Source of the DNA: an uncultured Mollicutes bacterium
GTDB lineage: Bacteria > Bacillota_I > Bacilli_A > Acholeplasmatales > Anaeroplasmataceae
DNA: 39,388 nucleotides
Assembly: GCA_947174785.1 (NCBI GenBank)
Contig: CAMWKG010000016.1
Location: forward strand, 1 to 39,388
Direction: 5' to 3'
Part shown: piece by piece, positions 23,347-32,196 of the stretch
Numbering within the stretch: position 1 is the first letter of the stretch
Layout: every line of letters begins with the position of its first letter
The notes under the pieces: model-generated
Database searches by the model: none
What the model saw: only the letters and a program-made list of their open reading frames with translations
Told to the model about the DNA's origin: nothing
Program-made: the position numbers and the translations under genes

Positions 23347-24387
23347 ATGTATACACGAATAAATTCAAAACAATTTATGCTGAAAAATCTCGAATTTGGT
23401 GGAAATAATCACATCTATATTCAAAGTATGTGTAACACAAAAACGAAAAATGTAAAAGAAACTGTTGAGCAAATTTTAGAGTTAGAACAGCTAGGCTGTG
23501 AGATTATACGCGTAGCTGTTTTAGACCAAGAGGATGCCTTAAGTATCTCTAAGATTAAGAATCAAATTCATATTCCCTTAGTTGCTGATATCCATTTCGA
23601 CCCTGAGCTTGCTATTATAGCGATTCAGCAAGGAGTGGATAAAATCAGATTAAATCCTGGAAATATCTCTAATAAAGAAAAAATCGTAGAAATTGTGAAT
23701 ATGTGTAAGGAAAGAAATATACCTATCCGTATAGGAGTAAATGGTGGTTCTCTTCCAAAGGATATTGCTAAGCCAACGGCTGAGCATATGATTGAGGCTG
23801 CAAGAAGACACATTTCCATTTTAGAGGAGCTTGATTTTCATAATATATGCCTATCCTTAAAATGCTCTAATATTGATTTAACCTTAGAAGCCTATAAATT
23901 AGCTAGTGAAACCTTCCCTTATCCTCTTCATATTGGTATTACTGAGGCTGGTACTTCTTTTAAGGGATTGATTAAGTCTAGTATAGGAATTTCTAAAATT
24001 CTAGACTTAGGCATTGGAAATACAATTCGTGTATCTTTAACAGATGACCCTAAATATGAAGTAATCGCTGCTAAAGAAATCTTAAAGGAACTCCATTTTA
24101 AAGAGGATTTACCTACACTTACCTCCTGTCCTACATGTGGTAGAACAGCTTATAATATGATTCCCATTGCCAAAGAAATTGAAGAGTACTTGAATTTTGT
24201 AAATAAAAAAATCCATGTAGCAGTTATGGGATGTGCTGTCAATGGTCCTGGTGAGGCGAAGGAAGCAGACTTAGGTGTAGCAGGTGGAAATCATGAGGCT
24301 ATTTTATTCAAAAAAGGTATTATCATTAGAAAGATTAAAGAGGAAAATATTTTAGAAGAATTAAAAAAAGAAATTGATTTATTTTAG
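23347..24387 (+). CDS. ispG: 4-hydroxy-3-methylbut-2-enyl diphosphate synthase (flavodoxin-type) IspG/GcpE
   Basis: Seventh enzyme of the MEP isoprenoid pathway; reduces the cyclic diphosphate of methylerythritol to HMBPP. It has 346 residues, the short bacterial form without the plant-type insertion. The N-terminal barrel has IQSMCNTKT, DIHFDPELA and RIGVNGGSL, and the C-terminal part has the cluster cysteines SCPTCGR and MGCAVNGPGE. The ATG at 23347 follows AAGGTGAT; a GTG at 23338 is in frame but overlaps the ribosome site. It indicates use of the MEP route for undecaprenyl phosphate, needed by the wall genes next door. It is followed by a terminator. Confidence 0.97.
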   Translation: MYTRINSKQFMLKNLEFGGNNHIYIQSMCNTKTKNVKETVEQILELEQLGCEIIRVAVLDQEDALSISKIKNQIHIPLVADIHFDPELAIIAIQQGVDKIRLNPGNISNKEKIVEIVNMCKERNIPIRIGVNGGSLPKDIAKPTAEHMIEAARRHISILEELDFHNICLSLKCSNIDLTLEAYKLASETFPYPLHIGITEAGTSFKGLIKSSIGISKILDLGIGNTIRVSLTDDPKYEVIAAKEILKELHFKEDLPTLTSCPTCGRTAYNMIPIAKEIEEYLNFVNKKIHVAVMGCAVNGPGEAKEADLGVAGGNHEAILFKKGIIIRKIKEENILEELKKEIDLF

Positions 24388-24405
24388 GAGCTTAAGCTCC
24401 TTTTT
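24386..24405 (+). terminator. Terminator of ispG
   Basis: A palindrome AGGAGCTT-AAGCTCCT (24386-24401) followed by TTTTT. It overlaps the ispG stop codon (24385-24387). Confidence 0.85.
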
Positions 24406-24472
24406 CTTTTTATTCTTCCTTTCTTTGTTATGAAATTCTATTCATTGCCATATTTTTATATAGGTGATACTT

Positions 24473-26365
24473 TTGAAAAAAAGAATTTTTATGGTAATGA
24501 TTGTTTTTCTTCTTCTGTTTAGTGCACTAGTAGTGAAACTAGGATATATAACTTTTATAGATTCAAATAAAATCAACATCTTGGCAGATGAGCTTTGGAA
24601 ACGAGATATTCCAGTTCAAAGTAGTAGAGGATTAATTTATGACAGAAATGGGACTGTGATAGTAGGAAATAAGCTTGCCTATACTGTTGCCTCCATTAAT
24701 AGACAGGTAAAGGATAAGGAAAAAACTGCGAAGACATTGGCTGAAATTTTAAACTGTAAGCCTAGTGCTATTCTTTCCCATCTCAATAAAAATAACAGTC
24801 TTGAAATTATTAAGCCTGAAGGTAGACGTATTACAGATGAGCAAGCCAAGACCATAAATTCTTTAGGGCTTCCAGGCATTTATTTGACAGCAGATTCTAC
24901 GAGATATTATCCTTATGGCTCTACCCTTGGGCAGGTGCTGGGCTTCTGTGGAATTGATATGCAGGGGCTGTCTGGAATTGAATATCAATATGATGATTAT
25001 TTAACAAGTCAAACAGGTGCTTTATCTATTTATACAGATGCTAAAGGAAATTTGATGCATGACACCACCTCTGTGTATAAAGCCTCCACACCAGGTATGA
25101 ACATATATCTGACTATAGATTTAAATTTACAATTGATTCTTGATGGGGTAATCAATAACGCAATCGCCGAATATGATCCAGATCAAGTGATGGGACTTAT
25201 CGTGGATACACAAACTGGGGAAATTCTTGCAATGACATCCTATCCTTACTTTGAGCCTAGTCATTATCAGGATTATGATTCTAGCATTTATAATCGAATT
25301 CTTCCTATCTTCTATTCCTTTGAGCTCGGTTCTACTTTTAAAATATTTACCTATAGTGTTGCCTTAGAATTAGGCTTATTCGATATGAACGACTTTTTTT
25401 ATTGTGGAGGAAGCACAGTTGTTGCAGATAGAAAAATCAGATGCTGGAAAGCTGGCGGACATGGTTCACAAACCTTTTTAGAGGTAATTCAAAATTCCTG
25501 TAACCCAGGTTTTATGGAGTTAGGTAGACGTATAGGAGTAGAAAACTTTTATAAATATTTAAAGCTTTATGGATTTACAGAAAAAACAGGAATTGATATA
25601 CAAGGAGAATCTAAGGGCATTGTAATGAACCAGAAAAGCTGTGGACCTGTAGAGCTTGCTACCCAAAGCTTCGGTCAAACAAGTGCCTATACTCCTATTC
25701 AGCTTGTTATGGCCGCAAATGCTGCTACAAATGGTGGAACACTTCTACAGCCTTATATCTTAAAAGAAATTCATAATTACACAGATGAAATTCTATACAC
25801 AAGTCAAAAGAAAATTAAACGACAGGTTATCAGTGATAAAACTTCTAGTCTTATGCGATATGCTTTAGAAAATGTATGCGCACTAGGTACAGGTAGAAAC
25901 GCCTTTATTGAGGGCTATAGAGTTGGGGGAAAAACAGGTACAGCCCAAAAAATTTCTTCTACTGGTGGCTATATTCAAGGAGAATATATTCTATCCTTTT
26001 TAGGCTTAGCGCCAATGAACAATCCAAGGATTGCCGTATATCTAGCCATTGATCATCCTAAGAATGTAATTCAATATGGTGGTACAGTTGCAGCACCTCT
26101 TGTTGGTCAAATTATGGAACAATCTCTAAACTATATAGGAGTGGAAAGAGATTATGAAAATCAAATAGAAAAAAATTTAAGATGGTTTCTAGATACGCCA
26201 ACCTATAAGGTAGAAAATTATATTGGCAAGACAAAAAAAGATATTAAAGCTTCTTCCTTTTATAAATATATCTTCTATGGAGAGGGTGATACTGTCATTT
26301 ATCAATCTCCTGATGCAGGAGAAAAAATAAAAGAAGGAGATTCCATCCTTCTTTATTTGGGATAA
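24473..26365 (+). CDS. Class B penicillin-binding protein with PASTA domain (SpoVD/PBP2-like)
   Basis: A membrane-anchored transpeptidase of 630 residues that cross-links septal or lateral wall. One N-terminal membrane segment (about 5-26), then the PBP dimerisation domain (RGLIYDRNG at about 52), then the transpeptidase domain: SxxK as STFK (S287), SxN as SCN (S342), and KTG (K487). A single PASTA repeat ends the chain (about 585-630, with YKVENYIGKTKKDI and GEKIKEGD). I choose TTG at 24473: AGGTGAT lies just before it, while the GTG at 24464 sits within that ribosome site. The product is likely the partner of the FtsW-type polymerase. An 8-pair hairpin at 26331-26353 lies in the last codons. 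Confidence 0.87.
   Translation: MKKRIFMVMIVFLLLFSALVVKLGYITFIDSNKINILADELWKRDIPVQSSRGLIYDRNGTVIVGNKLAYTVASINRQVKDKEKTAKTLAEILNCKPSAILSHLNKNNSLEIIKPEGRRITDEQAKTINSLGLPGIYLTADSTRYYPYGSTLGQVLGFCGIDMQGLSGIEYQYDDYLTSQTGALSIYTDAKGNLMHDTTSVYKASTPGMNIYLTIDLNLQLILDGVINNAIAEYDPDQVMGLIVDTQTGEILAMTSYPYFEPSHYQDYDSSIYNRILPIFYSFELGSTFKIFTYSVALELGLFDMNDFFYCGGSTVVADRKIRCWKAGGHGSQTFLEVIQNSCNPGFMELGRRIGVENFYKYLKLYGFTEKTGIDIQGESKGIVMNQKSCGPVELATQSFGQTSAYTPIQLVMAANAATNGGTLLQPYILKEIHNYTDEILYTSQKKIKRQVISDKTSSLMRYALENVCALGTGRNAFIEGYRVGGKTGTAQKISSTGGYIQGEYILSFLGLAPMNNPRIAVYLAIDHPKNVIQYGGTVAAPLVGQIMEQSLNYIGVERDYENQIEKNLRWFLDTPTYKVENYIGKTKKDIKASSFYKYIFYGEGDTVIYQSPDAGEKIKEGDSILLYLG
26331..26353 (+). terminator. Possible terminator in the last codons of the PBP gene
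   Basis: AAGAAGGA (26331-26338), a 7-base loop and TCCTTCTT (26346-26353), a perfect 8-pair stem followed by TATTTGGG. The T run is short, so the call is weak. Confidence 0.4.
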
Positions 26366-26504
26366 CTATTTTCACTTTCAAATCATAAAAGCTTAAGTTC
26401 TTAAAAAAATTTATTCTATGTAATCTTTACTCATGCTTGGCAATAAATACTCAAAAATAAGCCTTCTCTTTATTTCTAACATTGATGACATTTTTCTTTA
26501 TGAA

Positions 26505-26768
26505 TTATTTTATAACTACTTTATTTTCCTCTTTAAATTCGTAGAACTCAAATAGAGTTATATCCAACGCTCTTGCAATACGATAGACTATAATGGCATT
26601 GGGGCAGCATTTTCCATTTTCTATTTCACTTAACGACCTAGAAGCTATTTTCACTTTATCTGCAAGCTCTTCTTGAGTTAATCCATATTTATGTCTCAAT
26701 TCAACGATTCTTTTTCCAAGTAATTCTCTATGCCTAAATTCTTCTTCTGTATATTTTATAATGCTCAC
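26505..26768 (-). CDS. XRE-family transcription regulator
   Basis: A helix-turn-helix regulator of 87 residues. An N-terminal helix (MSIIKYTEEEFRHRELLGKR) precedes LRHKYGLTQEELADKVK and the recognition helix IASRSLSEIENGKCCPNAI, then ALDITLFEFYEFKEE. The start codon is GTG at 26768, preceded by GGTGAAGAAAA. A TTTGA-TG-TCAAA palindrome at 26798-26809 contains a TTGACA on the minus strand and may be its own -35 and operator. It stands 3' to 3' with the PBP gene and 178 bases 3' of hydA. Target unknown. Confidence 0.85.
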   Translation of the reverse strand: MSIIKYTEEEFRHRELLGKRIVELRHKYGLTQEELADKVKIASRSLSEIENGKCCPNAIIVYRIARALDITLFEFYEFKEENKVVIK

Positions 26769-26797
26769 TTTTCTTCACCAAATTAATTATCTTATAA

Positions 26798-26809
26798 TTT
26801 GATGTCAAA
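26798..26809. promoter_or_regulatory. Palindrome at the XRE gene promoter
   Basis: TTTGATGTCAAA, an inverted repeat with arms TTTGA and TCAAA. On the minus strand it carries TTGACA, a perfect -35, but the base spacing to a -10 is not convincing. Confidence 0.4.
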
Positions 26810-26905
26810 CTCCACGAGGTTAACATCGTATTTGAATAAAAAAGAATTATTTTGGGTATTTATAAAACATTTTTTTACTTTTTTGATAAAAAAATTTCAA
26901 AAGAA

Positions 26906-26939
26906 AAAGGGATTGGTAATTAAAACTACCAATCCCTTT
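26906..26939 (-). terminator. Terminator of the hydrogenase operon
   Basis: AAAGGGATTGGTA (26906-26918), an 8-base loop and TACCAATCCCTTT (26927-26939): a perfect 13-pair stem, followed on the minus strand by TTTTTCTTTTG. Confidence 0.9.
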
Positions 26940-26945
26940 ATCCTC

Positions 26946-28721
26946 TTACTTTGTAGGATACTTTTCTCTATCTTTATTATAGGATGTGTGTAATAATTCT
27001 TCTGCCTTATGAGATAAAGGTTTTCCTAAGAAATCTGCATAAAGCTTTTGGATTTGAGGATTTAAATGAGAACGTCTAAGTGGACGGTTTTCATCCTCAT
27101 GATATAATACCTTAGCACGCTTTTCAATATAAGTATCTAAGATTTCATCTTCTTCATTTGGTAAGAATACCTGCTTAACAAATGGTTGACCACCACCATT
27201 GATACAGCCACCAGGACAGCACATAATTTCAATGAATTGATATTTTGACTTACCATTCTTGATATCCTCTAATAATGGTTTAGCATGCTTCATACCAGAT
27301 GCCATAGCAATGTTCAATGTAGTGCCATTGAGCTTAACTGTAGCTTCTTTTACTCCTTCAAGTCCACGACAAGGAGTCAATACAACTGGTTCCATTTCTT
27401 CTCCTGTTAATACATGATAAGCTGTACGAATAGCAGCCTCCATAACACCACCAGTTACACCAAAGATAACACCAGCACCAGTATAATCACCAATTAAGTC
27501 ATGGTCGAATTCCTCATCAGGAAGCTTCTTCCAATCAATACCATTTCTACGGATTAATCTTGCAAGCTCACGAGTTGTAATAGAAATATCTACGTTAGGT
27601 AAATCTCCATTTTGTAATGCTGGACGCTCAACCTCATACTTCTTAGCTGTACAAGGCATAATAGATACTACAAAGATATCCTTTGGATCAATATTATTCT
27701 TTTCAGCATAGTAGGATTTGATGATAGCACCCATCATAGCTTGAGGTGACTTACTTGTAGAAAGATTTGGAATTAATTCTGGATAGAAATATTCACAATA
27801 ATTAATCCAACCTGGTGAACAAGAGGTAATCATTGGAATAGGTCCAGTCTTCTTTGTTAAACGGTCTAATAATTCAGATGCCTCTTCCATAATGGTTAAG
27901 TCAGCACCAAAGTTTGTATCAAATACACGATAGAAGCCTAAACGATGTAGGGCTGCAACCATCTTACCTGTACAAGGTGTACCAATAGGTAAACCAAATT
28001 CCTCACCGATTGCTGCACGAACAGCTGGAGCCACCTGTACAATAACCTTCTTGCCAGCCTTTAATGCTTCATCTAAGCGGTCAATTTGGCTATGCTCCAT
28101 TAAAGCACTTGTAGGACATACATTGACACATTGTCCACATTGTAAACAAGGTGATTCAGCAAAGCTTCTATTTCCAGCAGGACCAACAATAGTGTTGAAG
28201 CCACGGTTTTCAAAGCCTAAAATACCAATGCCATGTGCTTCCTTACAAGCTTCAATACATCTACCACATAAAATACATTTTGAAGTATCACGAACGATAG
28301 ATGGAGCTATCTTATCATAAGTAGCTGGAGTTTGGCTACCACCATAGAAATGTGGTCTAGCCATAACAAGGTGAGCTACCTCTAGTAATTCACAGTCGCC
28401 ATTCTTATAGCATTCCTGACAGCTACGGTTATGGTTAGAAAGTAAAAGCTCAACACTTGTTCTTCTTGCAATAACTGCATCTGGATCAGAAATATGAATA
28501 CTCATACCATCACGAACAGGATATACACAGGAAGCAACTAAATCACGAACACCTTCGATACGCACTAAGCATACACGACAGCTTGCAACAGAACATTTTC
28601 CATTTTTAAATGAACATAAAGAAGGAATATTATATCCACATTTACGACAAGCCTGTAACACAGTTAAAGAATCATCAACTAAATAGGAAAAGCCTTCAAT
28701 TTTAATATTAACTAATGCCAT
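26946..28721 (-). CDS. hydA: [FeFe] hydrogenase catalytic subunit HydA
   Basis: The H2-producing subunit of a multimeric NADH-linked hydrogenase, 591 residues. In order: a [2Fe-2S] ferredoxin domain (C36, C48, C51, C65), a His/Cys-ligated [4Fe-4S] site (H97, C101, C104, C110), two [4Fe-4S] clusters (C149/152/155/159 and C192/195/198/202), and the H-cluster domain with L1 TSCSPGW (C301), L2 MPCTAKK (C357) and L3 MCCPGGCINGG (C502, C506). L1 has serine at 302 where many characterised enzymes have cysteine. The C-terminal small-subunit part (YADFLGKPLSHKA) is included. It starts after GGAGGTTAGAATT, 12 bases after hydB. With HydB and HydC it should couple NADH and ferredoxin oxidation to H2 formation. 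Confidence 0.95.
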   Translation of the reverse strand: MALVNIKIEGFSYLVDDSLTVLQACRKCGYNIPSLCSFKNGKCSVASCRVCLVRIEGVRDLVASCVYPVRDGMSIHISDPDAVIARRTSVELLLSNHNRSCQECYKNGDCELLEVAHLVMARPHFYGGSQTPATYDKIAPSIVRDTSKCILCGRCIEACKEAHGIGILGFENRGFNTIVGPAGNRSFAESPCLQCGQCVNVCPTSALMEHSQIDRLDEALKAGKKVIVQVAPAVRAAIGEEFGLPIGTPCTGKMVAALHRLGFYRVFDTNFGADLTIMEEASELLDRLTKKTGPIPMITSCSPGWINYCEYFYPELIPNLSTSKSPQAMMGAIIKSYYAEKNNIDPKDIFVVSIMPCTAKKYEVERPALQNGDLPNVDISITTRELARLIRRNGIDWKKLPDEEFDHDLIGDYTGAGVIFGVTGGVMEAAIRTAYHVLTGEEMEPVVLTPCRGLEGVKEATVKLNGTTLNIAMASGMKHAKPLLEDIKNGKSKYQFIEIMCCPGGCINGGGQPFVKQVFLPNEEDEILDTYIEKRAKVLYHEDENRPLRRSHLNPQIQKLYADFLGKPLSHKAEELLHTSYNKDREKYPTK

Positions 28722-28733
28722 AATTCTAACCTC

Positions 28734-30602
28734 CTATCCTTTATAAATTGCGTTAAATTTACATGTAGCCATACAAGTACCACACTTAATACACTTATTT
28801 ACATTAATTACATATGGTTCTTTACCTGGAACACCAGATATTGCGTTTGTAGGACAAACACGAGAACACATAGAACACTTCTTACATCTTTCAGGATTGA
28901 TGTGATAATCAATCAAGCTCTTACATACACCAGCAGGACATCTCTTCTCTTCAATATGAGCGATATATTCATCCTTAAATTTAAGTAGTGTCGAAAGAAC
29001 AGGGTTTGCAGCAGTCTTACCAAGACCACATAGAGCTCCAACCTTGATTGTTGAAGATAGACTTTCTAGCTTATCAATATCAGCAAGCTCTCCATTACCT
29101 TCAGTAATCTTATTTAAGAACTCTAAAAGACGCTTTGTACCAATACGACATTGTGTACACTTTCCACAGGATTCATCACAGATAAATTCCATATAGAACT
29201 TAGCAACATCTACCATACAGTTATCTTCATCCATTACGATAGCTCCACCAGAACCCATCATAGATCCAGCAGCAATTAGGTTATCATAATCGATTGGAGT
29301 ATCAAGGTCATCCTTAGTTAAGCATCCACCAGATGGACCACCTGTCTGAATAGCCTTAAATGCCTTATCATTAGGGATACCACCACCGATATCATAAATT
29401 AATTCTCTTAAGGTTGTTCCCATTGGAACCTCAACTAAACCAACGTTATTTACCTTACCACCTAAAGCAAATACCTTAGTACCCTTAGAACCTTCTGTAC
29501 CAATAGAATTGAAGGCTTTAGCTCCTTCACGTAAAATATATGGTACACTAGCTAAGGTTTCTACGTTATTGATAACTGTTGGTTTACCCCATAAACCCTT
29601 TACAGCAGGGAATGGTGGTCTTGGACGTGGGTTACCACGTTCACCTTCAATAGAATTTAATAATGCAGTTTCCTCGCCACAAACGAAGGCACCAGCACCT
29701 AAACGGATACCAATACGGAAATTGAATCCTGTACCTAAGATGTTATCTCCTAAAAGTCCAAGTGCTTCTGCTTGTTCAATTGCAATCTTTAAACGAGAAA
29801 TTGCAACTGGATATTCAGCACGAACATAGAAATAACCTTGAGAAGCACCAATTGCATAACCTGCAATCATCATACCTTCAATAACAGCAAGTGGATTACC
29901 CTCTAAAATAGAACGGTCCATAAATGCACCTGGGTCACCCTCATCACCATTACAAACTACATACTTAATTTCACTTGCTACATCATAAGCAAATTGCCAC
30001 TTCTTACCTGTAGGGAAACCAGCACCACCACGACCACGAAGACCAGCAGTTAATACTTCAGTAATAACCTCCTGTGGAGTCATAGATAATGCGCGTAATA
30101 AACCCTTGAAGCCATCATAGCCTAAAGCCTCTTCAATGTTTTCAGGATCAATTACAGAACATCCATGTAAAGCAATACGCTTTTGCTTCTTATAGAAATT
30201 GATGTCATCCTGCTTAGCAACCTTCTTTTGAGTTGCTGGATCAACATATAATAAATCCTCAACAATCTTATGATTGATTAAATCCTCTTTAACAATCTTA
30301 TCTACATCTGCAACTGTTACTGTACGATACAAAGTATCTTCAGGCATAATCTTAACAAATGGTCCTTGAGAACAGAAACCGAAACAACCAACTTGATTTA
30401 CTTCTACAGTATCCTCTAAGCCATTTGCTTTAATTTCTTCTCTAATCTTTTCTAAGATTTCCTTAGATTCATTTGCAAGACAGCCTGTACCACCACAGAT
30501 AAGTACAGAACGTTTTCCTTTAGAATTTAGCTTCTGATTTAAGCAAGCTGTACAATGAGAAATGTGCTCATTTAACTGTTCTTTAGTCTTAATTTGCTCC
30601 AT
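28734..30602 (-). CDS. hydB: NADH-binding NuoF-like subunit HydB
   Basis: Flavoprotein subunit of 622 residues. The N-terminal thioredoxin-like domain carries a [2Fe-2S] site (C36, C41, C73, C77). The NuoF domain has the FMN-loop GLRGRGGAGFPTGK (188-200), the NADH site CNGDEGDPGAFMDR and the SLBB region. CDESCGKCTQCR near 480 is the [4Fe-4S] site. At the C-terminus two ferredoxin clusters follow (CKKCSMCSRVCP and CIKCGTCMATC). This fused NuoF architecture is typical of HydB in electron-bifurcating hydrogenases. The ATG shares a base with the hydC stop (TAATG), so it is coupled. Confidence 0.95.
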   Translation of the reverse strand: MEQIKTKEQLNEHISHCTACLNQKLNSKGKRSVLICGGTGCLANESKEILEKIREEIKANGLEDTVEVNQVGCFGFCSQGPFVKIMPEDTLYRTVTVADVDKIVKEDLINHKIVEDLLYVDPATQKKVAKQDDINFYKKQKRIALHGCSVIDPENIEEALGYDGFKGLLRALSMTPQEVITEVLTAGLRGRGGAGFPTGKKWQFAYDVASEIKYVVCNGDEGDPGAFMDRSILEGNPLAVIEGMMIAGYAIGASQGYFYVRAEYPVAISRLKIAIEQAEALGLLGDNILGTGFNFRIGIRLGAGAFVCGEETALLNSIEGERGNPRPRPPFPAVKGLWGKPTVINNVETLASVPYILREGAKAFNSIGTEGSKGTKVFALGGKVNNVGLVEVPMGTTLRELIYDIGGGIPNDKAFKAIQTGGPSGGCLTKDDLDTPIDYDNLIAAGSMMGSGGAIVMDEDNCMVDVAKFYMEFICDESCGKCTQCRIGTKRLLEFLNKITEGNGELADIDKLESLSSTIKVGALCGLGKTAANPVLSTLLKFKDEYIAHIEEKRCPAGVCKSLIDYHINPERCKKCSMCSRVCPTNAISGVPGKEPYVINVNKCIKCGTCMATCKFNAIYKG

Positions 30603-31084
30603 TATAGTGCAGCCTCCTTTCTATAGGAATCAATGATTCTAGCAACTTCATCTACAGTAACCTTAGAATAAACCTTACCATTGATAGATACTGCAGGAGC
30701 AATACCACATGCACCAATGCATCTTAAGGAGTCTAAGGTAAATAGTCCATCCTCTGTAGTTTCGCCTGATTTAATGTTCAAAAGATTAGAAAATTTATCT
30801 AATACGTTTTGACCACCCTTAACATAGCAGGCTGTACCTAGGCATACACCGATTACATATTTTCCCTTTGGTGTTAAAGAGAAAAAAGAATAGAATGTAA
30901 CTACACCATAAATTTCAGATACAGGCATTCCTAACTTTTCAGAAACAATTTCCTGTACCTCTAGAGGAATATAGCCATATTCCTTTTGAATGTCGCTTAA
31001 TACTAGCATTAATGGAGTAGGTTCATTTTTGTACCTATCACAAATGCTTTCAATCAGCTTTACAGCATCATGTCTTAATTTCAA
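30602..31084 (-). CDS. hydC: NuoE-like [2Fe-2S] subunit HydC
   Basis: Thioredoxin-like iron-sulfur subunit, about 160 residues. It has the helical N-terminus (LIESICDRYKNE, LSDIQKEYGYIPLEV), the YGVVTFYSFFSL motif and the cluster cysteines in CLGTACYVKGG and CIGACGIAPAV. I choose TTG at 31084, with AAAGGA ten bases before it (TTG at 31090 is an alternative). The ATG at 31135 is not used: it immediately follows the -10 TATAAT and would not be in the transcript. It passes electrons to HydB and is the first gene of hydCBA. Confidence 0.88.
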   Translation of the reverse strand: MKLRHDAVKLIESICDRYKNEPTPLMLVLSDIQKEYGYIPLEVQEIVSEKLGMPVSEIYGVVTFYSFFSLTPKGKYVIGVCLGTACYVKGGQNVLDKFSNLLNIKSGETTEDGLFTLDSLRCIGACGIAPAVSINGKVYSKVTVDEVARIIDSYRKEAAL

Positions 31085-31135
31085 ATTCAACACATCCTTT
31101 ATTTTTTTAAAATTGTTTTTACAACATACAAGCAT

Positions 31136-31163
31136 ATTATAACATAGATTTTACTTAAGTAAA
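31136..31163 (-). promoter_or_regulatory. Promoter of hydCBA
   Basis: On the minus strand TTTACT (31158-31163), a 16-base spacer and TATAAT (31136-31141). The -35 lies in a perfect 16-base palindrome, TTTTACTTAAGTAAAA (31149-31164), a candidate operator. Confidence 0.7.
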
Positions 31164-31173
31164 AGAACAAAAA

Positions 31174-31199
31174 ACCACATTTTTTCAATAAATTGTGGT
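31174..31199 (-). terminator. Second hairpin after the first DegV gene
   Basis: ACCACA (31174-31179) and TGTGGT (31194-31199), a 6-pair stem, with TTTTTTGTTC following on the minus strand. It lies between the DegV terminator and the hyd promoter and may be a backup terminator. Confidence 0.45.
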
Positions 31200-31255
31200 C
31201 ATTTTTCTATATTTTGGTAATAAACAATAGGACTTGCCAATTTATGTCAAAATAA

Positions 31256-31278
31256 AAACTCTCAAAACCTGAGAGTTT
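31256..31278 (-). terminator. Terminator of the downstream DegV gene
   Basis: AAACTCTCA (31256-31264), a 5-base loop and TGAGAGTTT (31270-31278), then TTTTATTTTG on the minus strand. Confidence 0.85.
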
Positions 31279-31291
31279 CTAATTTTACAGT

Positions 31292-32158
31292 TTATTTTCC
31301 TATATGACAAATGGCAACCATACCTGGACCTGTATGAGCTCCAATAATTGGACATAAGGTGGTATGTTTAATCTCAACATTAGGAAATTCTTTTTTCACT
31401 TCTGCATCTAAAGCTAAAGCAAGATCTCTTGCATCGGCATCACAAATATAAACAGTTTTAGTCAATTCTTCATTATAGCTTGCTTTGAAATATTCAAACA
31501 ATGCATGAACTGCTGCCTTATTTCCATGCTTTTTAGCAATCGTTGCAAGATGTCCTGTTTCATCAATTTTTAAAATAGGTTTAATATTTAACATAGAACC
31601 CACTACTGCAGTTGCAGAGCTTACTCTTCCACCACGCTTTAGATACATTAAATCCTGAACTAAAAACCAATGCTTTATCTTTGGTACCAATGCCTCAATT
31701 GCATTTTTATTTTCCTCAATAGGCATCCCTGCCTCACGATTTTTTAAAGCCTCTTCTATAAGTACACCCATACCACCTGTCGCACCCAAAGAGTCCACAG
31801 GATAAACATCTAATTCAGGATACTTTTCTTTTAAGCTTTCCTTTGCTAGACAAGCAGCACTGTAAGTAGAGGAAAGTCCACTAGATAAGCATAAATAAAG
31901 CACAGAATATCCTTCTTTTAAATATGGTTCAAAATACTCCTCATAAAGATATGGGGTAATTTGAGAGGTCTTAGTCAAATCTCCTTTTCTTTGTCCATCA
32001 TAGAACTTTTTCATAAGTTCATCGCTTTCTGGACCATAAGAGGTACGCATTTCTTCTCCTAAGGAATATTGCATAGGGATAAATTTCAACCCCCATTTTT
32101 CTATAGACTCAGGAAGAATATCTCCTGATACATCCATTAAAATAACATAATTACTCAT
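31292..32158 (-). CDS. DegV family fatty-acid-binding protein, copy 1
   Basis: A soluble protein of 288 residues. DegV proteins bind a fatty acid and serve as the substrate carrier of fatty acid kinase (FakB) in Bacillota, so lipid head-group recycling or incorporation of exogenous fatty acids is the likely role. Motifs seen are LMDVSGDI, TSQITPYLYEEYF, LYLCLSSGLSSTY, YPVDSLGATGGMG, QDLMYLKRGGR and the C-terminal PIIGAHTGPGM, all typical. The ATG at 32158 follows AGGAG at a 9-base spacing, and the paralogue has the same start. It is about 70 percent identical by eye to the second copy. Confidence 0.88.
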   Translation of the reverse strand: MSNYVILMDVSGDILPESIEKWGLKFIPMQYSLGEEMRTSYGPESDELMKKFYDGQRKGDLTKTSQITPYLYEEYFEPYLKEGYSVLYLCLSSGLSSTYSAACLAKESLKEKYPELDVYPVDSLGATGGMGVLIEEALKNREAGMPIEENKNAIEALVPKIKHWFLVQDLMYLKRGGRVSSATAVVGSMLNIKPILKIDETGHLATIAKKHGNKAAVHALFEYFKASYNEELTKTVYICDADARDLALALDAEVKKEFPNVEIKHTTLCPIIGAHTGPGMVAICHIGK

Positions 32159-32196
32159 ATTCATTCACTCCTAAAAAATATATCAACTTCTTACAT

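Noticed and set aside
22144-26768. The two XRE regulators as part of a prophage or toxin-antitoxin pair
   Set aside because: No toxin, integrase or phage gene adjoins either; both stand alone among housekeeping genes.
31085-31135. HydC starting at the ATG at 31135
   Set aside because: It directly follows the TATAAT of the hyd promoter, so it would not be transcribed; a downstream TTG has AAAGGA.
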